Below are positions 26,961 through 37,214 of a DNA stretch of 64,000 bases, in pieces. A program made the translations under genes and the position numbers. The notes beneath the pieces were generated by a model. It saw nothing but the letters and a program-made list of their open reading frames with translations, was not told the origin of the DNA and searched no databases. This DNA comes from Sulfurisphaera tokodaii str. 7 (lineage in GTDB: Archaea > Thermoproteota > Thermoprotei_A > Sulfolobales > Sulfolobaceae), in NCBI RefSeq assembly GCF_000011205.1, contig NC_003106.2, forward strand, positions 1,626,001-1,690,000. The letters are read 5' to 3'. The stretch's first letter is position 1. Every line of letters starts with the position of its first letter.

Positions 26961-29572
26961 CGTTTTCTCATTATAAATACCGAAAGGATAACCCCAATTA
27001 TAATGATTAATAAGACTCCAATATACACTTTAACATTAGTAGAATTATTTGAATGAACAAAGGTAAAAGAGGATGAAGTAGTTACTGCTGTTGTTTTTGT
27101 AGTTGTTGCTTTAGTTGTTGTACTAGTTGAAGTGTTTATAACAATTTTTTGAAATGATATAGTAATTGTTAAGTTATTACTTAAAGTAAATTCTCCTCTA
27201 ACAATTGAGGAATTATATCCTTTAGGGGCTATAACGGTATATGAATATATTCCATGTGGTAGTTTAATAATTAGTGTGGAGGAATTCGTCGAATAAGTAG
27301 ATCCGTTTATTATTACCTCCCATTCCATGCCATTACGTAATCCAGACCCATTAAATATCACGTTGAAAAGAATTGGTGTAAATAGTAGTTTAAAGGTTTG
27401 ATTACCCGATATATTAATAATCATAACGCTCTGATTAGTTTTATAGAAGACTGGACTAATAATACTCACGTTATAAATACCTTCTGGTAAAGTTAAGACT
27501 ATTGAAATATTGGATGATAATATTTTAGTTCCGTTTATTATTACTCCCCATTGACTTCCATTAGGTAAACCTTTTTCTTCAAATAAGACTTTGAATAATA
27601 TTGCTGAAAAGTGAACAGAAATTGTAAGATTTGATGTTAAGTTTACAATTTCGTATGTAATATTAGAATAGTAATATTTCGGTATTAGAATTGTTAAATT
27701 GTAAACTCCCTCAGTTAAGTTTAATATTAATGTCGAGCTAATGGTTTTAATCACACTTCCATTTATTTCGATCCCCCATTCAGTCCCTTTAGGTAAGCCT
27801 TCCTCATGAATTACTAGTGAATATACGGGAGGTTTTTGTAATATAACTACTTCTGATTCTGGTGAAAATACATAAATATTTCCATTAAGCGTTGTTACGC
27901 TCATAATCGTAGTATTAAAGTGATAAGAGGATATCTCGTTCACTCCTTTAAATATTCCTAAATTATTTCCATAAGCGATAACAACTGAGTTGTTATAGAC
28001 TAATGCTTCTTCAAATGGTAGAATTGGAATAGGTAAGCTAACGGGTGTAAAATAAATAACGTTTAACAGCGTGAAGTTATCATTATATATAGCTATTCTA
28101 TCGTTCCCTATTACGTAAATGTAGTCGTCATAACCTATAACACTCAGAGGGCGAAAACTCAAGTTTATATTTTTTGTTATGCCATTTTGGTAAATTGTAA
28201 GCTGGTTAGATAATTGATCAGTAACTATTATTTCTCCATTATAGACGGTTATATAATTTGGTCCTTTACCAGTACTAATAGTAATATTCCCCCCGTAAGG
28301 GGGTATGACATATAGAAGGTTCTTATTGTAACTTGTGACATATAAATATCCATTATAGTAAATTATCCACGTAGGATCGTCGATTTTTATGTAGCCTAGT
28401 ATTTTTAATGTTGGCGATAATTCGATTACTCTATTCGAATTAGGGCAAGTAACATAAATGATTCCGTTACCTTCAGTTATACTATAAGGATTTGAATCTA
28501 GATTTATCTCAAATTCCCCAGAAGAATTTATTTGAACTATTCTATTATTATAATATTCTGTAACGTAAACTGATGAGCCATAAGCAATCGCATCAGTATA
28601 AGTAGCTGTTAAAGTAATGGAATAGACTACACTCATATTATTAGGATTTAGTGCTACTATCTCGTTATTTCCATATAGAACCACGTATAAAAGACCATTA
28701 AAGTATATAATATCGGCTGGTTGAGAACCTATAGAGTAATTTCCTACAACTCTGGTATCGTGGATAACAGCAATTTTCCCTGCACCAAATTCAGTTAAAT
28801 ACACATTTCCATTATTTGGATCATAAGCAAAGAAATAGGGATTGTTACCAGTAGGGATAAGAGTTTGTTTACCACTTGTTAAGTTTAATACTATAACGTA
28901 ACTATAATCAAAGGATGATATATACATTAGATTGTTTACTATAATTCCCATCGAGGGGGGTAAAGCTACATTTATAGTCTCTATTTCTTGAGTTCCATCT
29001 AGGACTACAATATGATCACTATAATAACATAATACATAAGTTAGCCCGTTGTAATAAATGATATCTGTTGGCTCTTCTAAACCGTAAATGAAAGTCTTAT
29101 TATCATTAGTAATGTTAATAGCAACTACATAATCTAAGTTACTATCTGCAACGTAAAGTATATTTTTTTGAGGATCGAAAGCCATACCATATCCATAAAA
29201 CATTCTTGGTAATGAAGGAGCTTTACCTATGAGTTTAAAGTTTCCTCCTAAAGAAATATTTCCAACAATTTCATTATCTTTAATTATACTTAATATATTA
29301 TTAAAATAGTTAGTCGCATACAAAGTGTTATTTACTATTAAAGGTATTGTAGAACCATAAAGCGGTATAAAATCCTCTACTGATAAATTAGGAGTTAAGG
29401 TAACGATACCATTAAGCGTAGTAACATATAAGTAATTACCACCTGTAGTTATACCTAATGGTTGTACTGCAGTAACACTTGATTCTTGTGAGACTGTATG
29501 AATAATAAACATAGATGAAGGGATGATTGAGAGAAGGACTAGGAAAAGAGGAATAAGTAAATAGGATTTCAT
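26957..29572 (-). CDS. Surface protein: YVTN-type beta-propeller, repeat domains, C-terminal anchor
   Basis: I start at the ATG at 29572 (MKSYLLIPLFLVLLSIIPSS, a good signal peptide); an upstream in-frame ATG adds 19 residues. About residues 40-560 are repeating YVTN-like blades (NGLTYVLCYYSDHIVVL, DGTQEI and so on) forming a propeller. Then three repeats of about 75 residues each begin with EEGLPKGTEWGIEINGS, EKGLPNGSQWGVIINGT and GSGLRNGMEWEVIINGS, as in thermopsin-linked surface proteins. A Thr/Ser-rich stretch, a membrane helix and RKR follow. About 870 residues. Extracellular, membrane-anchored; role unknown, possibly adhesion or S-layer association. Confidence 0.75.
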   Translation of the reverse strand: MKSYLLIPLFLVLLSIIPSSMFIIHTVSQESSVTAVQPLGITTGGNYLYVTTLNGIVTLTPNLSVEDFIPLYGSTIPLIVNNTLYATNYFNNILSIIKDNEIVGNISLGGNFKLIGKAPSLPRMFYGYGMAFDPQKNILYVADSNLDYVVAINITNDNKTFIYGLEEPTDIIYYNGLTYVLCYYSDHIVVLDGTQEIETINVALPPSMGIIVNNLMYISSFDYSYVIVLNLTSGKQTLIPTGNNPYFFAYDPNNGNVYLTEFGAGKIAVIHDTRVVGNYSIGSQPADIIYFNGLLYVVLYGNNEIVALNPNNMSVVYSITLTATYTDAIAYGSSVYVTEYYNNRIVQINSSGEFEINLDSNPYSITEGNGIIYVTCPNSNRVIELSPTLKILGYIKIDDPTWIIYYNGYLYVTSYNKNLLYVIPPYGGNITISTGKGPNYITVYNGEIIVTDQLSNQLTIYQNGITKNINLSFRPLSVIGYDDYIYVIGNDRIAIYNDNFTLLNVIYFTPVSLPIPILPFEEALVYNNSVVIAYGNNLGIFKGVNEISSYHFNTTIMSVTTLNGNIYVFSPESEVVILQKPPVYSLVIHEEGLPKGTEWGIEINGSVIKTISSTLILNLTEGVYNLTILIPKYYYSNITYEIVNLTSNLTISVHFSAILFKVLFEEKGLPNGSQWGVIINGTKILSSNISIVLTLPEGIYNVSIISPVFYKTNQSVMIINISGNQTFKLLFTPILFNVIFNGSGLRNGMEWEVIINGSTYSTNSSTLIIKLPHGIYSYTVIAPKGYNSSIVRGEFTLSNNLTITISFQKIVINTSTSTTTKATTTKTTAVTTSSSFTFVHSNNSTNVKVYIGVLLIIIIGVILSVFIMRKR

Positions 29573-30185
29573 TGTATAAGAATAAAAAACAAGATTTAAA
29601 AAGCTATAATACGAGAATAACATTTTCACTTAATATGCAAAGTAAAAACTTCTTTCCTCTTCCATTCTCGAGAAATTTATAATATTTTGAAATAATGATA
29701 ATTAAGAAAACAACTCAATGGGTGAGAAATGATTTTTGCGTAGTTATCATTTTTCTAGTAATTTTGATAAGACGTTAAGTAAGACATAAGTATTTCCATC
29801 CCGGTTATCTGGATGAACTGTAGTTATTTCTATAAAGTTTATTGCTAAAGATCAATATCACGAGGTTAGGCAAAGTGTGAAGACTCTTAAATAAATTACT
29901 CGCTACTAATAAAATAGATTGCCTATCGTGGCATATTGCCAGAGCCTGGTTAAAAATACAAATAGATTGCTTATATAGTTAGTACTAAAGGTAAGGGCTG
30001 TATTATTGCTCAAATTATTCTATGTGTTAGTTTCATTGTGTTATATCCTGACTGGTAATGATTTTTAGTCTGTGGAACTTCTTCTTATGTCATGGTCAAA
30101 ATTTTTTATAGTTACTAAAGGCTTTGAATATCGTTCATAAGAAACATATACAAAAGTTTAAAAACTTTAAAATATACATACTCCT
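29573..30185. other. Long intergenic region with possible decayed coding sequence
   Basis: About 610 bases. The 3' part holds the promoter of the dehydratase. Between 29850 and 29985 one plus frame reads HEVRQSVKTLK, stop, then NRLPIVAYCQSLVKNTNRLL with further stops; this could be a remnant of an old gene, possibly a transposase, but I cannot confirm it. Otherwise no gene, repeat or RNA recognised. Confidence 0.35.
30156..30165 (+). promoter_or_regulatory. TATA-like box of the 4-hydroxybutyryl-CoA dehydratase gene
   Basis: GTTTAAAAAC centred about 25 bases before the ATG at 30186, preceded by an A-rich BRE-like CAAAA. Distance fits a leaderless transcript. The box lies in a wider inverted repeat (AAAGTT and AACTTT). 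Confidence 0.5.
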
Positions 30186-31694
30186 ATGGCAATTAGAACT
30201 GGAGAGCAATATTTAGATTCTATAAAAATTAGAAATAAGGCTGAAATTTACGTAATGGGAAAAGAAGTAAAGGATGTAACCACTCATCCCTTCTTGAAAC
30301 CTTCTGTAATGGCATTTAAGGCAACATTTGATGCTGCTTGGGAAGAGGACACAAAAGAATTAGCCAGAGCATGGAGTCCTTTCATAAATGAAGAAGTGAA
30401 TAGATTTAATCACATACACAGGTCACCAGAAGACTTAGCTGCTAAAGTGAAATTACTGAGAAAATTAAGCCATAAGACCGGTGCATGTTTCCAAAGATGT
30501 GTAGGATGGGACGCTCTGAACACTTTGTGGATTATGACGAATATAATGGCTCAAAAAGGTAAAAAAGAATATAAGGATAGATTTGTCGAATACTTAAGTT
30601 ACGTCCAAAAGAAGGATTTAGCATTAGCTGGTGCTATGACAGATGCAAAAGGTGTAAGAACATTAAAACCGCATCAACAACCAAATAAGAACGCTTATGT
30701 TAGAATTGAGGAAGTTACCAAAGACGGTATTTATGTTTCTGGTGCAAAGGCAAATATTACTGGTGTAGCTGCAACAGAAGAAATTGTGGTTTTACCTACT
30801 AGGGCTATGGGGCCAGAAGATAAAGATTATGCTGTTGCATTTTCAATACCGACAGATACTGAGGGTATAAAAATTATAGTTGGTAGACAATTAAATGATG
30901 CTAGAAGATTAGAAGGTGGTGACATAGATGCTTTACCGTACTTCTATAACCACGAGGGTTTAGTAATCTTTGACCATGTTTTTGTACCAATGGATAGAGT
31001 ATTCTTAATGGGAGAATACGAGTTTACTTCACAATTAGTTGAAGTATTCTCAGCATATCATAGACAAGGATATGGTGGTTGCAAGGCTGGTTTAGGAGAT
31101 GTAATTATTGGTGCATCAATGAATTTAGCAAAACAATTAGGAGTAGAAAAAGCTTCACATGTACAAGAAAAACTAACGGAAATGATATTCTTAACTGAGA
31201 CCATGTATTCTGCAGGAATTGCAGCTAGTTTAAATGCAGTTAAGGTCTGCGATAATTGTTGGTGGGTTAATCCTATGCACGCTAATGTTACAAAACATTT
31301 AGTAGCTAGATTTCCAGCCCAGATTTCTCAGTTATCTATCGATATTGCAGGTGGAATAATAGGTACTGCACCAAGTGAGTGGGATCTCAAGAATCCTAAA
31401 TTAAGAGAATATATTGCCAAATACTTACAAGGTGTTGAGGGTTATACAGCTGAAGATAGATTAAGAATGGTTAGATTACTGGAAAACGTTAGTCTGGGTG
31501 TTGCATTCCAAATTGAATCTGTACACGGTGCAGGAAGTCCAGCAGCACAAAGAATAATGTTTAGTAGACTTTATGACTTAAACTATGCTGAGGAAGTCGC
31601 AAAGAGGTTAGCTGGGAAGAAGACTGATTTACAGTGGAAACCTAAAGCAGAGCCTTGGAGAGAAAGTGAGACAGAAAAATTAGTAAAAAGTTAA
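30186..31694 (+). CDS. abfD: 4-Hydroxybutyryl-CoA dehydratase
   Basis: 502 residues. Belongs to the acyl-CoA dehydrogenase-like flavoproteins that also include HpaB monooxygenases, but the iron-sulfur ligands are those of the dehydratase: Cys101 and Cys105 ([10 protein letters not shown]), His292 and Cys299 ([13 protein letters not shown]). This is the pattern of the Clostridium aminobutyricum enzyme (Cys99, Cys103, His292, Cys299). The catalytic Glu is likely in [12 protein letters not shown] (Glu444). The reaction makes crotonyl-CoA from 4-hydroxybutyryl-CoA in the 3-hydroxypropionate/4-hydroxybutyrate CO2-fixation cycle. Leaderless promoter. Well away from other cycle genes. Confidence 0.92.
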   Translation: MAIRTGEQYLDSIKIRNKAEIYVMGKEVKDVTTHPFLKPSVMAFKATFDAAWEEDTKELARAWSPFINEEVNRFNHIHRSPEDLAAKVKLLRKLSHKTGACFQRCVGWDALNTLWIMTNIMAQKGKKEYKDRFVEYLSYVQKKDLALAGAMTDAKGVRTLKPHQQPNKNAYVRIEEVTKDGIYVSGAKANITGVAATEEIVVLPTRAMGPEDKDYAVAFSIPTDTEGIKIIVGRQLNDARRLEGGDIDALPYFYNHEGLVIFDHVFVPMDRVFLMGEYEFTSQLVEVFSAYHRQGYGGCKAGLGDVIIGASMNLAKQLGVEKASHVQEKLTEMIFLTETMYSAGIAASLNAVKVCDNCWWVNPMHANVTKHLVARFPAQISQLSIDIAGGIIGTAPSEWDLKNPKLREYIAKYLQGVEGYTAEDRLRMVRLLENVSLGVAFQIESVHGAGSPAAQRIMFSRLYDLNYAEEVAKRLAGKKTDLQWKPKAEPWRESETEKLVKS

Positions 31695-31722
31695 TTTTTT
31701 ATCTTTCACTCTAATATCCCCT
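31695..31722 (+). terminator. T-rich terminator after the dehydratase gene
   Basis: TTTTTTATCTTTCACTC follows the stop codon directly. Archaeal transcription usually ends at such U-rich tracts. Next gene starts at 31726 with GTG. Confidence 0.45.
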
Positions 31723-31725
31723 TTT

Positions 31726-33162
31726 GTGTTCCTAAGAAAAACTAGTGGTCTTATAAAGGAACTTAACTCGCTTGACATTACATTACTTAATTTATCCTTT
31801 ATGGGAGCGATAGCCGGTCTCAACTATCCATTATTTGTAGCTTCAACAATACCTAATGCAAGTTGGTTACTTTCAGTTCTACTAGGAGCTTTATTTACAT
31901 TGCCCCTTGTTATAAATTATTATTTAATATCTGTAGAATATAGTAGGGCTTCAGCTGACTACATATTTGTATCTAGAAATCTAAACGGTTTCGGAGGAGT
32001 ATTAATGGCTGTTTCGCTTTTTATGAGCTTTGTAATGGGATTTCCGGTACTAAGTATGTTAGAGGTAATTTACGTAGTTGTACCAGGATTACAAAGTATT
32101 GGTTATGTGATAAACAATGAAGGGTTAATTAACTTAGGAAATGAAATACTAAGTACTCCGACGTTTTTGTTCGTTCTTACATTATTTTTTACCCTGGTTA
32201 CTCTTGTCCTCTCATTATCAGTGAAAGTATATTTTAAAGCCATAAGGTACTTAACATTTGCAGAAATTATAAGCACAATTTTAGTTATTTTCTCGTTATT
32301 TCACTTCCATGGATTTTATACAGATCCTAAAATCAACTTACCACAAACATTAGCTTTAACACAAATAATGATACTTAGCTACTTCGCATTTATTAACGCT
32401 CCAGCTTACTTTGCCGGTGAAGTTAAGAAACCTAAAAATGGAATGCGTTACGGCTATTTTCTAAGTTGGTTTCTCAATTTGCTTTTCAGTATACTCATTG
32501 TGATCTCTGTAGAAATGACTGTAGGCAAAAGCATGTATTTGCAGATTGAAAGTAATGGATGGAACTATCCAATAATACCGAATAGTTTAATATCCTTTGC
32601 AACAATTTCGTTTCCGAACACGTTAGTAGTCATTTTGATTGTCATTACTTCTCTTAGCTGGTATTTATTATATGCAATGCAAAATTTTGTCATGTCTTCA
32701 AGACTTTTATTTTCTATGTCGTTTGACAGAATACTTCCAGCATTTTTTGCTGACGTATGGAAAGGGACACCAATAAAATCCCTAATTTTCTCATTTGCAA
32801 TATCTTTGATTTTCTCATGGATAGAGGTTTACGAAGGCTATTCTGTAAGCTTTGCGATAGACGGAATATGGTTTATCTTATGGAGTTATCTTATTGTCAG
32901 TATTGCTTCTATAAGAAAATACAGAATTATTGGAATACTATCTTCAGTTAGTATGTTATTTACCGTAATATACACTCTATATTTTGGTTTTGCAAATCCC
33001 TCCTTTGGAAATATAATATTTAACGGTAATGAGGTATTTGATTTACTTACTATTCTAATACCTCCAGTTACAGCTGTGATTGTTTATCTAGTATCGAAGG
33101 AATATAGGAAAAGGGAGGGAATAAGGATCGAAGAGATATTTAAAGAGATTCCGCCAGAATGA
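31726..33162 (+). CDS. Amino acid permease-like (APC superfamily) transporter
   Basis: 478 residues with about 12 membrane helices. The N-terminal motif LTLLNLSFMGAIAGLNYPLF resembles the first helix of APC permeases, and APAYFAGEVKKPKNGMRYG is the conserved EV(K/R)KP loop of the superfamily. Start is GTG at 31726; I see no better ATG. Substrate unknown. Its end overlaps the 3' end of the convergent membrane gene by 23 bases. Confidence 0.72.
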   Translation: MFLRKTSGLIKELNSLDITLLNLSFMGAIAGLNYPLFVASTIPNASWLLSVLLGALFTLPLVINYYLISVEYSRASADYIFVSRNLNGFGGVLMAVSLFMSFVMGFPVLSMLEVIYVVVPGLQSIGYVINNEGLINLGNEILSTPTFLFVLTLFFTLVTLVLSLSVKVYFKAIRYLTFAEIISTILVIFSLFHFHGFYTDPKINLPQTLALTQIMILSYFAFINAPAYFAGEVKKPKNGMRYGYFLSWFLNLLFSILIVISVEMTVGKSMYLQIESNGWNYPIIPNSLISFATISFPNTLVVILIVITSLSWYLLYAMQNFVMSSRLLFSMSFDRILPAFFADVWKGTPIKSLIFSFAISLIFSWIEVYEGYSVSFAIDGIWFILWSYLIVSIASIRKYRIIGILSSVSMLFTVIYTLYFGFANPSFGNIIFNGNEVFDLLTILIPPVTAVIVYLVSKEYRKREGIRIEEIFKEIPPE

Positions 33163-33625
33163 GAAATGAAGAGATAAGATATAATGAGTAACTTACAATT
33201 TTTATATCGAAACTTGTTATAAGTCCTAGAAGAAAGAGTATTGCTATAATTTTTAACCTATTATTTTGTGTAAAGGCTGAGAGTCTGAAGTTACCTAAAA
33301 CTAGGGCAGTTAGTATTCCAATATCAACGAATAGTGCACCAATTAATACTAGAGTTAAACCTAAAAGATGAACTACAGATATTGAGGATACGGGAATTCC
33401 TATAAGTATTCCTAGATAACCTAAAAGCATTAAATATGCACCAGCATATGGTATTTTAAACTCTTGTCTAGATGTGAGTTTCTTGAACACTCTTCTTAAA
33501 AAATAGACTGAGATAAATGCTAGGATTAGTCCTATAATACTGATAACCTCATAATTAAGGTAAAGAGTTATGATAGATAACAAGGAATAAATGGCGTAAA
33601 AGATAGAAAAATATTTCAAATCCAT
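33140..33625 (-). CDS. Membrane protein, 161 aa, downstream of respiratory-linked genes
   Basis: Five hydrophobic segments, few charged residues in between (FLRRVFKKLTSR in the middle). Unrecognised. Five bases after the next upstream gene, so it is part of the operon that also contains 33631 and 34013. The operon points away from cbsA, sharing its promoter region. Confidence 0.6.
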   Translation of the reverse strand: MDLKYFSIFYAIYSLLSIITLYLNYEVISIIGLILAFISVYFLRRVFKKLTSRQEFKIPYAGAYLMLLGYLGILIGIPVSSISVVHLLGLTLVLIGALFVDIGILTALVLGNFRLSAFTQNNRLKIIAILFLLGLITSFDIKIVSYSLYLISSFLILAESL

Positions 33626-33630
33626 TCTTA

Positions 33631-34035
33631 TTACCTACTACAAACTCTCATAAAACAATACAAATACCCTACTAGCATTGATGATAGTGCTAGTGATATT
33701 TCAAATCCATAAAGCATTACTCTAGTAAATTCATCGTTTTGGGTAAGTAAGTACCCTAACCCCGAAAATCCAGCAACAGCTATTGAAACAATATTACTTG
33801 TTGCTACAAATTTCGGAAATAAAAGTCCGGTTCTTGAAGCCATGATATATAGGTAGTATCCCAGTCCACCAGAGGCCAAAGCAAAGATAATGTGAAAAAT
33901 TAGTACTTCTTCTGACATATAATAATTCTTTATTATTCCATTATCAATTAAGGCTCTTAATAACCCTAAAGTGAAAGTCACAAACAGAATTATTATGCTA
34001 ACTATTGAGTATTTATAAATTAACCTGGGGTTCAT
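33631..34035 (-). CDS. Membrane protein with four helices, 134 aa
   Basis: Four hydrophobic helices; His in EVLIFHIIFALASGG and no other His in helices. The arrangement is reminiscent of small quinol/haem membrane subunits, but I cannot name a family. Its start overlaps the end of 34013 by 23 bases. Context next to cbsA suggests a respiratory accessory role (inference). Confidence 0.55.
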   Translation of the reverse strand: MNPRLIYKYSIVSIIILFVTFTLGLLRALIDNGIIKNYYMSEEVLIFHIIFALASGGLGYYLYIMASRTGLLFPKFVATSNIVSIAVAGFSGLGYLLTQNDEFTRVMLYGFEISLALSSMLVGYLYCFMRVCSR

Positions 34036-34594
34036 TCTCTTTTACCACCTCTTCTTCGCAACATACTTTATTTCCGAAAGGAATCTCTTCTAATTTTAAC
34101 TTTAATGACATAGAAGCTTCTAGTAATGCTCTCTGAATACTTTCTAATATTTTATACCATGCTAAATTAGGATTATCATCTCTAATTTTAATTCCTAATT
34201 CATAAGCTATTTGCTTTAATCCTTGCACACAAGATAAAATAACTGGGCAACTTCCGCAGATATATGTTGTGTCATATATATCAAAATAAACTAACTGTTT
34301 CTTATTAGTTATATACATTATTCCTTCTCTTAGAACAATCCCACCCTTGTCATCAGGAGCATAAGGAATTACTACTTTAAATGAGATAGCATTATCTAGT
34401 AAGAGTCCCATTTTCCTAAGCTTATCAACTATAAAATAAAAATAACTTTTACTGATTTCACCATCTCTTTTATCATTACTTAATACTCTTATGTAAACCT
34501 CATCTCTTAACCTTGAAAATGCATCATCTTTAAGCAAAATAATATCATTTGATATTATAGGTCTTGTAACATTAGTAACTCTCAATAAACACAT
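34013..34594 (-). CDS. Uncharacterised Cys-motif protein, 193 aa
   Basis: Soluble. Contains CGSCPVILSC near residue 115 and KVCCEEE near the C-terminus, so five to six Cys, a pattern compatible with metal or iron-sulfur binding. N-terminal half mixed alpha/beta (VTNVTRPIISNDIILLKDD). It is the first gene of an operon divergent from cbsA, with the promoter region between 34595 and 34786. Could be a redox sensor or regulator of the respiratory cluster; this is inference from location only. Confidence 0.5.
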   Translation of the reverse strand: MCLLRVTNVTRPIISNDIILLKDDAFSRLRDEVYIRVLSNDKRDGEISKSYFYFIVDKLRKMGLLLDNAISFKVVIPYAPDDKGGIVLREGIMYITNKKQLVYFDIYDTTYICGSCPVILSCVQGLKQIAYELGIKIRDDNPNLAWYKILESIQRALLEASMSLKLKLEEIPFGNKVCCEEEVVKENEPQVNL

Positions 34595-34730
34595 GAGTGA
34601 TATGATTGTTTTCTAGTTTATATGTCTAAACATTAAAAATAAGACGTATTAGCGATTAACAATGTTAACCATTTATGAGATAAAGTTAACTAATTAAATC
34701 ATTTTGACAACAAAAGTAAAATTAGATAAT

Positions 34731-34740
34731 CAGTCCAACG
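34731..34740 (+). promoter_or_regulatory. Respiratory promoter motif CAGTCCAACG upstream of cbsA
   Basis: CAGTCCAACG ends 46 bases before the cbsA ATG. The same core, AGTCCAACG, lies at a like position before soxL2 (37161) and soxN (38269). It sits just upstream of the TATA-like sequence, where archaeal activators bind. Confidence 0.65.
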
Positions 34741-34786
34741 ATTAACATTTTTGAGTTGAACTACTTAACTTATTAAATGTGGTAAA

Positions 34787-36187
34787 ATGAGTGTAAAACC
34801 TTCTACCAAGTTAACCATAAGTATTGTTCTCTCAGTTCTTCTACTAGGAGTATTATTGGCAGTAACTAACACTCCTATGGCACAAACATCTCCAGATATA
34901 CCAGTATACAAGGTTGTTGGTACAGCGGATTTATCTAACCCCGGTTCAGCATCTTATTGGTCAAATATTCCATGGATTAACATTTCCCTTACAGCAAATA
35001 TTCCAATGGCACCAACTTCTGGTTTAACACACTATGTGTTAGTTAAGGCTGCTTGGAATGGATCATGGATATTTGTATTAGTAAAATGGTATGCTCCTAA
35101 CCCGGCATTTGGTGCTTGGTCAGCAGCTGCAGCTGGAATTTATCCTCCAGCTGCTGGTCCAGGTTTATTTAGACAAATAATGCTTACTCCCGGAACCACA
35201 TATACTATAGAAAAGAACTATACAAATTACATTTCAATTGTAAATGGAAAGACATATCAAGGTAGATTAGTTCTTAACTATTCTGGTATACTTTTACCTA
35301 CTCCCAATGGAACTCAAATAACTGTCTTGTCTAATGGTTCAATAATTCTATGGCACTCCTTGAGACCTATGGAGGATTTATTATATAGTGATGGCATGTT
35401 TTATGGTTACTATACTAATTCAACATGGTACTATCCAGATAGGGTTGCTATGATGTGGTATATGGGTAGTGTAATACCACCGAGTAAGGACGGTATGAAT
35501 ATAGGTGGTAAATACCCCGGACAAAAATTCGATGGTGTTACTTTTAAGTATGCTGGAGGCTCTTTAGCCCAACCTGGAGGTGCTGCTAATATTTGGATGT
35601 GGGTGTCTGGAGCAACATGGAACAATTCCACTTATGATCCAGCATTTAAAGTGAATTTATGGCAGAACGAATCTTTGACTGGTTTACCATATGTTGATCC
35701 AGGTAATCATGGTTTTGCTGTACCCTTGTACACAAATAATACTGATATGTATGAGGTTGATTGTGCTGGAATATGGTATACACCAGTAGCATCTAAAGGA
35801 TTAAATGGTTCACTATTCTTCATATGGACTGGTGCAACATGGAGTAATGGGTATTGGACTGTAGAGTTTGCTAGACCATTAGCTGTACCACCAAATTATG
35901 CTAATTGGATGCCTAATATAACAGTTGGGAAAACCTATTATGTTGCTTTCGCAGTATGGCAAGGTAAATTAGGAGAGACATTGTTTGATAAGTCGATAAC
36001 ATCCTCATTCTTAACATTACAGTTGGTAACTACACCACCAACATCAACAACAACCACAACTACATCAGTCTCATCATCCACTTCTACATCAGCAGCAATT
36101 CCATCAACCACAGTAGATGTGACTGTGGCTGGTGCAGTTATAGCTATTTTAGCTCTAGTAATACTCTATGTGGTGTATAGAAGATGA
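34787..36187 (+). CDS. cbsA: Cytochrome b558/566 subunit A
   Basis: 466 residues. An N-terminal hydrophobic segment (about residues 10-30) is a signal anchor; the bulk is an ectoplasmic domain with many N-glycosylation sequons and Trp/Tyr-rich strands. A Thr/Ser-rich stalk ([17 protein letters not shown]) precedes a C-terminal membrane helix and YRR. This is the organisation of the mono-haem glycoprotein CbsA of Sulfolobus acidocaldarius. The haem ligands are not obvious in my reading. First gene of the cbsA-cbsB-soxL2-soxN-odsN cluster; stop overlaps the start of cbsB by four bases. Confidence 0.85.
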   Translation: MSVKPSTKLTISIVLSVLLLGVLLAVTNTPMAQTSPDIPVYKVVGTADLSNPGSASYWSNIPWINISLTANIPMAPTSGLTHYVLVKAAWNGSWIFVLVKWYAPNPAFGAWSAAAAGIYPPAAGPGLFRQIMLTPGTTYTIEKNYTNYISIVNGKTYQGRLVLNYSGILLPTPNGTQITVLSNGSIILWHSLRPMEDLLYSDGMFYGYYTNSTWYYPDRVAMMWYMGSVIPPSKDGMNIGGKYPGQKFDGVTFKYAGGSLAQPGGAANIWMWVSGATWNNSTYDPAFKVNLWQNESLTGLPYVDPGNHGFAVPLYTNNTDMYEVDCAGIWYTPVASKGLNGSLFFIWTGATWSNGYWTVEFARPLAVPPNYANWMPNITVGKTYYVAFAVWQGKLGETLFDKSITSSFLTLQLVTTPPTSTTTTTTSVSSSTSTSAAIPSTTVDVTVAGAVIAILALVILYVVYRR

Positions 36188-37128
36188 GAATTTCATCCTT
36201 TTTAGAAAAAGATATAAAATATTTTTTTATAATTCTAGGCATTTCTGCATTTCTTCAATTTATGTTTTCTGAAGCTTTCGTTTTTCCTTCAGCCTTACCT
36301 ATTCACATCCCTGCTGAAATGATCCTCCTTAGAATAGGTGCAGTTTCTTTTTACATCTTTTTCATTTCTCTTATCCTAGTCTCACTTCTTTTATCTAACA
36401 AAGTAAAAGCTCTTCTACCTTTATCAATAGTGCTTATAATATCCCCTATTTTAGCGTATTTAAACGTCAGTTATACATATTATTACGGTATTGAAATATT
36501 TATAATAATAGTAGCTATTATGGCACTGATAGAAGCTACTGTTAAAAGTGACGTAAAAGTAGTACTTCTTATCCCATCTGGAATACTAGTAGGATTAGGT
36601 TTAATAGCGTCATTTTTCATTACTTTCTATCATACTACTCTTTACATAAGTTATTTAGATTTTCTCATTTTTTCTGCAATTACATTTTTAGTCTATACTG
36701 TATTTTGGAGAAAGATAATTAGCAAAAGGAGTGTTATTGCCTATATTGTGGGCTTAATAAGTATGTATCCGTTTGTTATGTTTGCTCATGAGATTATAAC
36801 AAACAGATATATACAAATCCTAATGGAAATGATACTTCCGTCAGCTCTCGGTATAACTATCTATAATCCTTCCCACTTACTCTATTTAGTTTACTTCTTA
36901 GGGATAATTACATTTTCTATTATTTCTATCATTATTAAGGGTAATAGCGCAGCAGGGATTGGTTATTTTATGCTTATATCTACTGTATTTTTCGGAATAT
37001 ACGGCTATCTATTACTAATGTATATGCTAGTTCCCACTATTGGTTATGTTCTCATGTGTTATAACGAGATGAGAGAAGAAAATATTATTAAATATTTATC
37101 ACAAAAATTGAAGATAAAAAATCAATAA
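36184..37128 (+). CDS. cbsB: Cytochrome b558/566 subunit B, integral membrane subunit
   Basis: 314 residues, about ten hydrophobic helices, no soluble domain. The ATGA overlap with cbsA means coupled translation. In Sulfolobus acidocaldarius CbsB is the membrane partner of CbsA. A T-rich stretch (37129-37160) follows, so the cbs operon probably ends here and soxL2 has its own promoter. Confidence 0.85.
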   Translation: MRISSFLEKDIKYFFIILGISAFLQFMFSEAFVFPSALPIHIPAEMILLRIGAVSFYIFFISLILVSLLLSNKVKALLPLSIVLIISPILAYLNVSYTYYYGIEIFIIIVAIMALIEATVKSDVKVVLLIPSGILVGLGLIASFFITFYHTTLYISYLDFLIFSAITFLVYTVFWRKIISKRSVIAYIVGLISMYPFVMFAHEIITNRYIQILMEMILPSALGITIYNPSHLLYLVYFLGIITFSIISIIIKGNSAAGIGYFMLISTVFFGIYGYLLLMYMLVPTIGYVLMCYNEMREENIIKYLSQKLKIKNQ

Positions 37129-37160
37129 TAAATTAAACTCTTTTTTAATTTAATATCTTT
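37129..37160 (+). terminator. T-rich stretch after cbsB
   Basis: TTTTTTAATTTAATATCTTT lies between the cbsB stop and the soxL2 promoter motif. Compatible with U-tract termination. Confidence 0.4.
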
Positions 37161-37169
37161 AGTCCAACG
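37161..37169 (+). promoter_or_regulatory. Respiratory promoter motif AGTCCAACG upstream of soxL2
   Basis: Ends 45 bases before the soxL2 ATG; a TATA-like AGTTATATGAG begins seven bases further on. See the copies at 34731 and 38269. Confidence 0.65.
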
Positions 37170-37214
37170 GCAAAAAGTTATATGAGATACTGCATATTTT
37201 TATTGTGATAAAAA

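Noticed and set aside
29850-29985. Possible transposase remnant upstream of abfD
   Set aside because: Only short frames without a recognisable motif; no inverted repeats or target duplication found.
30186-31694. HpaB-type 4-hydroxyphenylacetate monooxygenase
   Set aside because: The two Cys pair and His/Cys ligands of the iron-sulfur cluster are present, which HpaB lacks.
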